Source of the DNA: Bacteroidales bacterium
GTDB lineage: Bacteria; Bacteroidota; Bacteroidia; Bacteroidales; Bacteroidaceae
Assembly: GCA_004556745.1 (NCBI GenBank)
Contig: SFFY01000024.1
Coordinates: 1-49,681, forward strand
Reading direction: 5' to 3'
Length of the DNA: 49,681 nucleotides
Shown here: positions 17,371-24,006 of the stretch, piece by piece
Position numbering within the stretch: position 1 is the stretch's first letter
Layout: each line of letters begins with the position of its first letter
The notes under the pieces: generated by a model
Seen by the model: the letters and a program-made list of their open reading frames with translations, nothing else
Database searches by the model: none
What the model was told of the DNA's origin: nothing
Position numbers and translations under genes: made by a program

Positions 17371-17473
17371 GGTCTCACGAGTAGGGGCGTTCTGCAGAAC
17401 GCCCGTTAAATCATTGCATTATTGACTGATGCCATGCGGAGCATTTGGGCGGGCGTTCAGAGAACGCCCCTAC
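17371..17473. repeat. GTAGGGGCG element: two palindromes around a 44-bp core
   Basis: Starts with GGTCTCACGAGTAGGGGCG. Outer palindromes GGGCGTTCTGCAGAACGCCC (17384-17403) and the inverted CGGGCGTTCAGAGAACGCCC (17450-17469) flank a 44-bp core. An equivalent element lies inverted at 34525-34630, sharing the GGTCTCACGAG end and parts of the core. Copies of the palindrome alone occur at 32513 and 39106. It may also act as a transcript-end or stability hairpin between wzc and the OmpA-like gene. Confidence 0.85.
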
Positions 17474-17480
17474 TGCCGCC

Positions 17481-19613
17481 TTAAGATGAATAATTGTAGC
17501 CGTAGCCGTAAGCGTAGTATTTATAGCCGTGGGTGTATCGATCCACAGGCGGAATGGCATTGAGCACGAGCGAGAGGTTTTTGTACTTCCCAGTCTGCAC
17601 GTAGACATCGAGTTGCGTCACCTGCCGGCGCTGGAACAGCCCGGCGCGCACCACGTAGAGCGTGCGGTCCACCATGTGCTCGATAATGGACGCATCGGCC
17701 AGCGTTTCGGTCATGGGGCAGTCGATGAGGATAAAGTCGTAGTTGGCGCGTTGGTCTTCGAGCAGTTGCTGCATCCGCGGGCTTGAGAGCAGTTCCGTGG
17801 GGTTGGGGGGCGTGGTGCCCACGGGCAGGATATGCAGCGAGGGATATTGCTCGTAGGGGTAGACCACCTGGCTGATGTCGTCCACCTTCTCGCCCAGATA
17901 GTCAGCCAGCCCCAAGTCGCGGTTGCCGAAGGTGCGCGTGGCCGTGGCGCGGCGCAGGTCGCCGTCGATAAAGAGTACCTGCCTGCCCTTGATGGCGAGG
18001 GCGAGGGCGAGGTTCATGCTCACGAACGTCTTGCCCGACCCTGCATACATGGAGGTGACGAGGTAGACGTTCTTGTGTTTCGGCGTGTCGCTCATAAACT
18101 CGAGGTTGGAGCGCAGCAGTCGGAAAGCCTCGTTGAGCACGTCCTGGCTGTGGTGTTCCACCACGAGCGGCGTGGGCGGGCGTTGGTGGCGACGCTTGCG
18201 TTTGCCGAACCGCTTCATCAGTTTCTTCGCCCACGTGAAGCCCGAAGTCTTTTTGTAGAAGGGGATTTCGCCCACGATGGGAATGTTTGTGCGGCTTTCG
18301 ATGTCCAGTTTGTTGCGCACGGTCGTGTCGAGGTTTACCTTTATGAAAATCACGAGTGCGGGGAGGATCAGGCCGAAGAGAATGGCGGCCATAATCGTGC
18401 TGCGCTTGTTGGGGAATGTGGGGAGCATGCTGCCGTGGGGCATGTCGATGACCTGCGTGGGCATGGAGGCGTAGGTCATGCTGATTTCGTTTTCCTCTTT
18501 CTTCTGCAAGAGATAGAGGTAGAGGCTCTCCTTCACTTTCTGGTCGCGCTCCACCGAGATGAGGCGTTTGGCCTGGTCGGGGCCGGAGGACACTTTCTCC
18601 TTCGCCTCCTCGTTGTAGTTTTGCAGCGACTGTATTTCGATTTGCAGGGTTTTGATGTGGTTGCCGATGGTGGCGATGATGTTTTTCCTCACGTCGGCGA
18701 GTTCGGCCTCCTGCCGTATAATGATGGGGTTTTGCGCCGAAGTGCCCACGAGGTTGTTTTTCAGTTTGAGCAGCAGTTGGTTGTACTGCCCGATCATTGC
18801 CACGGCGTCGCCGTTGGCCAGCCCGGTGTGTGTGGGCAGCAGTTGGTGCGTGAGTTTCTCGTCTTTGAGAATGTTGAGGATATACTGCGCCATGTACATC
18901 TGGTTGGTGAGTTTCAGTATTTCGGCTTCCGACTCTGTTTGCTGTTGCAGATAGAGGTCGCTCACCTGCTGGAGGTCGGTAATCCGGTGGCGCGTCTTGA
19001 AGGTGGAGATGCTGTCGTCCACTTGGTTGAGTTCGCTCTCGATAAGCCCCAGGCGGTCGTTGATGAAGGCGGCGGTGCTTTTGGCCATCTGGCTTTTCTC
19101 TTCGAGCCAGCGCACGTTGAACACGTCGATAATGGTGCTCAGCACACGCTCGGCCCTTTCGGGCGATATGTCGTTGTATTTGAGGTTGATGACGGTGGAC
19201 TTCTCGTCGTCCATCGTCACGGTGAGCCTGCTGCGAATGTCCTTGGCTTCCATGAGGAGGTCGCGCCCGGCGGCTTTGGGATTGAGACGTGCCGCCACGT
19301 CGGTGAGGAGCGCGAGCGACGTGTATTGCCGCAGCACGTTGGGCACATTCGTGGGCTGCTGCACGAGTGCCATGTTGCTGAAGTCCTCGCCGGCGTTTTG
19401 CGCCACGAGGCCGCGCGTCGTTTCGTCCTTCACCATCACCGCCGCGTCGCGCGTATAGATGTCGGTAGTGGAACTGAGGTAGTAGGCGGCGGCCAGCACG
19501 GACAGCGTCACAGAAACCACGAACCACTTGGCCTGGCTGCGGCATATATACCAGAAGTCTTGGAGCGAGAGGAAATCTTCTACTTGTCGGATTACGGGAG
19601 TCTGGTTACTCAT
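17481..19613 (-). CDS. wzc: Wzc-like polysaccharide co-polymerase / BY-kinase
   Basis: 710 residues from ATG 19613. An N-terminal Wzz domain begins with membrane segment 29-47 and ends with one at about 407-425; between them lies a long periplasmic coiled-coil (about 180-360). The cytoplasmic BY-kinase has Walker A AGSGKT at 524-529, Walker A' VLFIDGDLR at 546-554 and Walker B FILIDCP at 627-633. The last 18 residues contain eight tyrosines (DRYTHGYKYYAYGYGYNYSS), the expected autophosphorylation cluster. It regulates chain length and export with Wza. The open frame upstream (to 19673) is a translation of the TACTCG repeat and is rejected. Confidence 0.93.
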   Translation of the reverse strand: MSNQTPVIRQVEDFLSLQDFWYICRSQAKWFVVSVTLSVLAAAYYLSSTTDIYTRDAAVMVKDETTRGLVAQNAGEDFSNMALVQQPTNVPNVLRQYTSLALLTDVAARLNPKAAGRDLLMEAKDIRSRLTVTMDDEKSTVINLKYNDISPERAERVLSTIIDVFNVRWLEEKSQMAKSTAAFINDRLGLIESELNQVDDSISTFKTRHRITDLQQVSDLYLQQQTESEAEILKLTNQMYMAQYILNILKDEKLTHQLLPTHTGLANGDAVAMIGQYNQLLLKLKNNLVGTSAQNPIIIRQEAELADVRKNIIATIGNHIKTLQIEIQSLQNYNEEAKEKVSSGPDQAKRLISVERDQKVKESLYLYLLQKKEENEISMTYASMPTQVIDMPHGSMLPTFPNKRSTIMAAILFGLILPALVIFIKVNLDTTVRNKLDIESRTNIPIVGEIPFYKKTSGFTWAKKLMKRFGKRKRRHQRPPTPLVVEHHSQDVLNEAFRLLRSNLEFMSDTPKHKNVYLVTSMYAGSGKTFVSMNLALALAIKGRQVLFIDGDLRRATATRTFGNRDLGLADYLGEKVDDISQVVYPYEQYPSLHILPVGTTPPNPTELLSSPRMQQLLEDQRANYDFILIDCPMTETLADASIIEHMVDRTLYVVRAGLFQRRQVTQLDVYVQTGKYKNLSLVLNAIPPVDRYTHGYKYYAYGYGYNYSS

Positions 19614-19639
19614 GGAGGGTGCTATTTTATGAACTATTT

Positions 19640-19732
19640 TAGTAAACAAGTAAACGAGTAAACTAGTAAACAAGACAAGTTACTCATGTTAAATATAATT
19701 AGCAAGACATCTCTGTCTCGTCTACTCGTTTT
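19640..19732. repeat. TACTCG-armed MITE-like element
   Basis: Left arm AGTAAACAAGTAAACGAG and right arm CGTCTACTCG form an imperfect inverted repeat around a core that includes AAATATAATTAGCAAGACAT and CTCTGTCT. The element at 26050-26163 has the same arms and nearly the same core. It lies between wza and wzc and abuts another repeat at 19737. Confidence 0.85.
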
Positions 19733-19736
19733 CTAT

Positions 19737-19805
19737 GAGATTTTCGGCTGCACTCGGCATAGCCCGAACAAGTTCGGCTCTGCTCTCGCTTGCACGAAAA
19801 TTTCC
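19737..19805. repeat. CGTGCAAGCGAGCGCA hairpin repeat (REP-like), minus orientation
   Basis: GAGATTTTCGGCTGCACTCG at the left and CTCGCTTGCACGAAAATT at the right, with AGCCCGAACAAGTTCGGCT as an inner hairpin. Nearly identical copy at 36079-36146. It is non-coding and directly follows the TACTCG element. Confidence 0.88.
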
Positions 19806-19817
19806 TTATAAACTCGT

Positions 19818-20654
19818 CTACTTTATGAAAATGGCGGTCAGCGTGGCGGCGAGCGAGAGGATTGAGATCCAGAGCGTGGGGCTTTGGAAGGCGTTTTGCG
19901 TAGGGGTGGACTGCCGCTTCTTCTTCTCGTTGGGCATCACGTAGACGATGTCGTTCTGCTGCAGATAGTATGCCGGCGAGAGCAGCATGGTCTGCATGTT
20001 TGTCAGGTCGATATAATACACCTGGTTGGCGCCGTCCGCTTGCCTGTTCACCATGACGTTGGTGCGCTTGCCGTCGATAGTGAGGTCGCCGGCGCGCGCC
20101 AGTGCATCGAGAATGGTGAAATGGTCCTTGGTGATGGCCACGTTGCCCGGCTTGTTCACCTCGCCCAGCACGTTCACGCTGAGGTTCACGTATTCCACCG
20201 TCACGATGGGGTCGGTCACCAGTTCGCGCGCCACGAGGCGCTCTTTAATATAGTTTGCCACCTCTGTGCGCGTCATGCCTGCCACGCGTATCTTGCCCAG
20301 CACGGGAAAGTCGATTGTGCCCTGCTCGTCCACGGTGTAAGCCGGCATTTGCTGGCTGCTGCCTGCGCCTGCCGTGGTGACGGGCTTGGTCTCTGCGCCG
20401 AGAATGCCGCCCGACGACGTGGGCGCCGTGAGCGTAAACTGCCGTTCGAGCATCGGGTTGCTGCTGTTCACCACGATGTTGATTTTATCCTCGGGGCGCA
20501 GTTTGAATTGCTGCTCTGCCTGCAAGGCCATGTTTTGCAGCGCGGGCGCGTCCTGGAAATAGGCGATGTCCTTCGGTGCCGAGCACGAGCAGACCAGCAG
20601 GGCCGCTGCGGCGGCAAAATTCTTTACAGGGAGTTTCAGGATAGATTTTGTCAT
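19818..20654 (-). CDS. wza: Wza/BexD-type polysaccharide export lipoprotein
   Basis: 278 residues. A signal peptide with lipobox VCSC (acylated Cys24) precedes SAPKDIAYFQD, the typical start of Bacteroidetes Wza proteins. FKLRPEDKINIVV opens the polysaccharide export (PES) domain, and VNVLGEVNKPGNVAI and VYVMPNEKKK are the SLBB-like domain signatures. A hydrophobic helix at the C-terminus (SILSLAATLTAIFIK) would be the outer membrane helix. The family forms the outer membrane channel that works with Wzc. Its start overlaps the end of the upstream transferase by 4 bp. Confidence 0.92.
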   Translation of the reverse strand: MTKSILKLPVKNFAAAAALLVCSCSAPKDIAYFQDAPALQNMALQAEQQFKLRPEDKINIVVNSSNPMLERQFTLTAPTSSGGILGAETKPVTTAGAGSSQQMPAYTVDEQGTIDFPVLGKIRVAGMTRTEVANYIKERLVARELVTDPIVTVEYVNLSVNVLGEVNKPGNVAITKDHFTILDALARAGDLTIDGKRTNVMVNRQADGANQVYYIDLTNMQTMLLSPAYYLQQNDIVYVMPNEKKKRQSTPTQNAFQSPTLWISILSLAATLTAIFIK

Positions 20655-21766
20655 ATACTGGTATGGGCGTTATTTTTCAGATGCTCAATCCGCTTTCTCA
20701 ACACCATGTTGATGGCGGTCCAAAGCGCGATGTCCAAGGCGAGCAGGAGCGTCACGTCGATGCTGCGCGACAGTTCCACGTTGATGGCAGTCAGCGCACC
20801 GGTCGAGAGGATAAGCGCCACCATCGCCTGCCACGGCTTCATGCCCAGGTCGAGCAACTTGTGGTGGATATGGTGACGGTCGGGCAGAAAGGGATTCTTG
20901 CCGTGGCGCACGCGGTAGAGAAACACGCGCACCACGTCGAGGCACGGCACCAGCAGCGGCGAAAACGACAGCACGAACAAGTTGGGGTCATTTCCCCTCA
21001 AGTCCTCGATGTTGGCCACTTTGCAACTCAGGTAGCATATCATCACCGAAATCACCATGCACCCCGTGTCGCCCATGAAAATCTTGCGCTTGCGCTTCAC
21101 GTTGCCAAACACGTTGTATAGAAACAGCGACACCAACGACCCCAGCGAGGCCGCGGCCAGGAGCGCGTGCAGCATCATGCCCGCCAGGTAGAACACTGCG
21201 CCGTACACTGCGAATGTGCCGATGCACAGCCCCAGCGCAAGGCCGTCAATGCCGTCGATGAGGTTGATGGCGTTGATGATGAATATCGTGGCGAATATCG
21301 AGAGCGGCACGGAGGCCCACAGGGGCAGCACCCCGATGCCCAGCAGGCCGTGGAAATCCGTTATCATCACGCCCCCGCCTATCAGCAGCAGGCCGATGAC
21401 AAACTGAATGATAAACTTCGAAACGTAGCGCACGCCCATCAGGTCGTCGATGATGCCCGTGAGGTAAGCCAGCGTCATGGCGCAATAGGTACACGCCACC
21501 TGCTGCACCTCCAGCCCCACGGCGTCCTGCAATTCACTGTTGCCCAGATAGGCATTGACGGCCAGCATCAGCGCCAGCGTGAAAAACACCACGGGGTTGA
21601 ACGCCACGCCGCCGAGGCGCGGCACCAGCCCCTCATGGATTTTGCGGTCGTCGGGCACGTCGAAGAGTTGCTTGTGGTACGACAGGCTCAGAATGTTCCA
21701 CGTCACGAAAGCCGTGAAAGCATGGCTCAGCACAAAAGCGGCGATAATATTGAGTATCCAGAACAT
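20651..21766 (-). CDS. Polyprenyl-phosphate sugar-1-phosphate transferase (WecA/MraY family)
   Basis: 371 residues with about 11 membrane segments. Family motifs: PDDRKIHEGLVPRLGG, GIIDDLMGVRY (the catalytic-type Asp-Asp), NLIDGIDGLALG, FMGDTGCM and HHKLLDLGM. It would transfer a HexNAc-1-phosphate (GlcNAc/GalNAc type) from a UDP-sugar to undecaprenyl phosphate, the first step of repeat-unit synthesis. It is the first gene of the EPS operon, behind a long leader. Specificity (WecA, TagO or WbpL type) cannot be told from sequence alone. Confidence 0.9.
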   Translation of the reverse strand: MFWILNIIAAFVLSHAFTAFVTWNILSLSYHKQLFDVPDDRKIHEGLVPRLGGVAFNPVVFFTLALMLAVNAYLGNSELQDAVGLEVQQVACTYCAMTLAYLTGIIDDLMGVRYVSKFIIQFVIGLLLIGGGVMITDFHGLLGIGVLPLWASVPLSIFATIFIINAINLIDGIDGLALGLCIGTFAVYGAVFYLAGMMLHALLAAASLGSLVSLFLYNVFGNVKRKRKIFMGDTGCMVISVMICYLSCKVANIEDLRGNDPNLFVLSFSPLLVPCLDVVRVFLYRVRHGKNPFLPDRHHIHHKLLDLGMKPWQAMVALILSTGALTAINVELSRSIDVTLLLALDIALWTAINMVLRKRIEHLKNNAHTSI

Positions 21767-21859
21767 GGCGATTCTTTCTCCTTCCTTCTTTTTCTTAGTT
21801 TAGTAAAGATGTTTGTGTCGATAGCGATAAAGGTACTTAATATATATATACGTACGCGC

Positions 21860-21916
21860 GTATAAAAACAGCGCGCATGCTTCGTCTTCCCGATTCGGAA
21901 GGCGAAGCATGCGCGC
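21860..21916 (-). terminator. Terminator-like hairpin in the EPS operon leader (candidate attenuator)
   Basis: Arms 21871-21890 and 21897-21916 pair over 20 bp with one mismatch, with loop CGATTC. Read on the minus strand, the stem is followed by TGTTTTTATA, so it is a rho-independent terminator for leftward transcription. It lies about 105 bp upstream of the first EPS gene and downstream of the promoter-like site at 22112. There is no gene just upstream that it would need to end: asd has its own terminator at 22752-22782. It therefore looks like a conditional terminator. Confidence 0.65.
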
Positions 21917-22111
21917 AATTACTATTTTCTATTGTTTTGGGAAGGCTTTTTACCCCCCCCCGTTTGGCAAACCAAGGGACGCATATATAGAGAAGAATAT
22001 TCTGCTTCATCACAGATGCCGGGCGACTGTAGGAGCCGAAAGTCCGAAAACCGGCGCGGCGGCAGGGCGCGATGCAACGGCAACTGGATAACGGTGTTTT
22101 TTTTGAGTTTG

Positions 22112-22143
22112 CAAAATTACTCAATAGTATTCGATTAGCCAAT
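22112..22143 (-). promoter_or_regulatory. Candidate Bacteroides-type promoter for the EPS operon
   Basis: On the minus strand a perfect -7 element TAATTTTG (22119-22112) is preceded, with a 20-bp spacer, by ATTG (22143-22140), a 3-of-4 match to the -33 TTTG element. Transcription would start near 22105 and give a leader of about 340 nt containing the hairpin at 21871-21916. Confidence 0.45.
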
Positions 22144-22309
22144 ACCCGCCTACACTTTTTGCGGTTTTTTTTTGAATAATCTGCCCTTTTGTCGCTTTTT
22201 CGGGTGTTTCCGGCGGCGTTTTTCTCGCATTTTTCGATGTGGGGCGACGTTTTGTAACAAAAGTGTTAAGTGCCTGCGTCGTCATATTTTCAGTGCCCGT
22301 CTTCATTTT

Positions 22310-22440
22310 CCTATACGCATTTTTTTACCTCTAAAAACCTTTCAACCCTTCATTCTTTGGCCTAACTTATTGTTGTTGAGAAAGATATTGCTGAATGGTT
22401 TGCACTCTAAACCATTCAGAAATGAAAGGTTCAGGGGCGG
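22310..22440 (+). repeat. CCTATACGCA-type dispersed repeat, copy 1
   Basis: Begins CCTATACGCATTTTTTTACC, continues with AAAAACCTTTCAACC, and carries a hairpin CTGAATGGTTT...AAACCATTCAG (22391-22419). Homologous copies at 35512-35625 (same strand) and 36261-36384 (opposite strand). Confidence 0.8.
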
Positions 22441-22549
22441 CACAAAGCATAGACAATCATACGTGCGCGCGGACGCTATCTACAAGACATTTTTTATTTC
22501 CTCGGAGCAATTTTTTTCTTTCTGCTTGATAGTATTTCCTCTCCGATAA

Positions 22550-22586
22550 GAAAGTTTTTGTTACAAAGTTTGTAACAAAAACTTTC
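22550..22586. repeat. 37-bp perfect odd palindrome
   Basis: Two 18-bp arms (left arm GAAAGTTTTTGTTACAAA) around a central G at 22568. The inner 17 bp (GTTACAAAGTTTGTAAC) recur at 35782-35798 and, with one change, at 7-23. Confidence 0.9.
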
Positions 22587-22744
22587 AGGCAGACAGTGAA
22601 AACTTTCAAGGGCTTAGTGAAAAATTGTTTGGGCTTAGTAAAAAATATCCGCAATGAAAGTATTGCTTTCACTGTCCCCCAAAAAAGTGCGACAAGAAAA
22701 GGGGAGCGTTTGTTTTGCAACAATAACAAAAAAATCTCTAATTC

Positions 22745-22782
22745 TGAAAACAAAAGCGGCGACACAAATGTGCCGCCGCTTG
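22745..22782 (-). terminator. Terminator of asd
   Basis: Arms AGCGGCGACACA (22755-22766) and TGTGCCGCCGCT (22769-22780) pair with one mismatch. On the minus strand the stem runs into TTTTGTTTTC. It lies about 36 bp after the asd stop. Confidence 0.75.
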
Positions 22783-22817
22783 TAAGGCTGTAATAATAAT
22801 CAGAAAAAACACGGGGC

Positions 22818-23831
22818 TTATCCCACGTTGCCCACCTTGATGAGGTATTCTGCAATCTGCACGGCGTTGAGGGCTGCGCCCTTGCGGATCTGGTCGCTCA
22901 CGAGCCAGAGCGTGAGGCCGCAGGGGTTGGCGAGGTCTTGGCGGATGCGGCCCACGTAGACAGCGTCCTTGCCTTGCAGGAAGAGAGGCATGGGGTATTC
23001 CTTTTCGGCGGGGTTGTCCATGAGTATCAGACCCTCGCCGCCGGCAATGGCGCGGCGTACCTCGTCCACGCTGACGGGCTGCTCGGTTTCAAGCCAGATG
23101 GCCTCGGAGTGGGAGCGGAGCGACGGCACGCGCACGCAGGTGGCAGAGCAGAGCACGTCGGAGTGCATGATTTTACGCGTCTCGTGGTACATCTTCATCT
23201 CTTCCTTCGTGTAGCCGTTGTCTTGGAACACGTCGACCTGCGGAATGACGTTGAACGCCAACTGGTAGGGGAACTTCTCAACCGTCACCTCCTCGCCTGC
23301 GAGTGACTGGCGGTATTGCTGCAAGAGTTCGTCCATGGCTGCCGCGCCTGCGCCGCTGGCTGCCTGATAGGAACTCACGTGGATGCGGCGGATATGGCTG
23401 AGGCGTTCGATGGCCTGCAGGGCCACGACCATCATGATGGTGGTACAGTTGGGGTTGGCGATGATGCCGCGCGGGCGGTTGAGGGCATCGGCGGCGTTGC
23501 ACTCGGGCACAACGAGGGGCACGTCTTCGTCCATGCGGAAAGCCGAAGAGTTGTCGATCATCACTGCGCCGTGTTTCGTGATGTCGGCGGCAAATTCCTT
23601 AGAAGTGCCAGCGCCTGCGGAGGTGAAGGCGATGTCTACGCCCCGGAAGTCTTCCGGCTCGTGGCGCAATTCTTGGACAGTGTATTGCTTGCCGCGAAAT
23701 TCGTACTGCCTGCCTGCGCTGCGCTTCGAGCCGAAAAGCAGGAGGTTGTCTATGGGAAACTCGCGCTGCGAAAGCACGCGCAGAAATTCTTGGCCAACGG
23801 CGCCGCTGGCACCGACGATTGCTACGTTCAT
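22818..23831 (-). CDS. asd: Aspartate-semialdehyde dehydrogenase
   Basis: 337 residues, the usual length. The N-terminal Rossmann motif is VAIVGASGAVGQ; the active-site Cys129 sits in NPNCTT; RVPSLRSHSEAIW carries the substrate Arg and catalytic His. It reduces aspartyl phosphate to aspartate semialdehyde with NADPH (EC 1.2.1.11), the branch point to lysine/diaminopimelate, threonine and methionine, in the cytoplasm. It stands alone with its own promoter-like -7 box (23893-23900) and terminator (22752-22782). Confidence 0.96.
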   Translation of the reverse strand: MNVAIVGASGAVGQEFLRVLSQREFPIDNLLLFGSKRSAGRQYEFRGKQYTVQELRHEPEDFRGVDIAFTSAGAGTSKEFAADITKHGAVMIDNSSAFRMDEDVPLVVPECNAADALNRPRGIIANPNCTTIMMVVALQAIERLSHIRRIHVSSYQAASGAGAAAMDELLQQYRQSLAGEEVTVEKFPYQLAFNVIPQVDVFQDNGYTKEEMKMYHETRKIMHSDVLCSATCVRVPSLRSHSEAIWLETEQPVSVDEVRRAIAGGEGLILMDNPAEKEYPMPLFLQGKDAVYVGRIRQDLANPCGLTLWLVSDQIRKGAALNAVQIAEYLIKVGNVG

Positions 23832-23892
23832 TTTGTTATATTTATTTTAGGTTGTAAGTAGGGGTGTATGCACAGAAAGGGAGTTGCGTGTG

Positions 23893-23900
23893 CAAAATTA
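23893..23900 (-). promoter_or_regulatory. Candidate -7 element for asd
   Basis: TAATTTTG on the minus strand, 61 bp upstream of the asd start, matches TAnnTTTG exactly. I see no good -33 TTTG at the right distance, so confidence is limited. Confidence 0.4.
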
Positions 23901-24006
23901 CAACTTAATTCGCTCTTTCGCCGATTTCTGCGCTGTTTTATAGGGCTTTCTTAGCAGAAAGTGCGTTTTTTTTTGCAATTTTGCCGATGATAGACTAATT
24001 ATTCCC

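Larger units (their letters stand above)
21767..22817. other. Repeat-rich intergenic region, 5' leader of EPS operon
   Basis: About 1.05 kb without a credible gene. Contents from left to right: an AT-rich TATATATATA tract, a strong hairpin (21871-21916), a C9 run (21953-21961), a promoter-like sequence (22112-22143, minus), a CCTATACGCA repeat (22310-22440), a 37-bp perfect palindrome (22550-22586), and the asd terminator (22752-22782). The open frame at 22172-22549 is mostly a translation of the repeat and is not called. Confidence 0.7.

Noticed and set aside
17832..19661. Open frame of about 600 codons opposite wzc
   Set aside because: Shadow frame; the Walker motifs and Wzz domain are on the minus strand.
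22172..22549. Possible 125-residue small protein
   Set aside because: Most of it is a translation of the CCTATACGCA repeat; the same peptide (IRIFLP...LNGL.SKPF) appears at 35449-35703 from another repeat copy.
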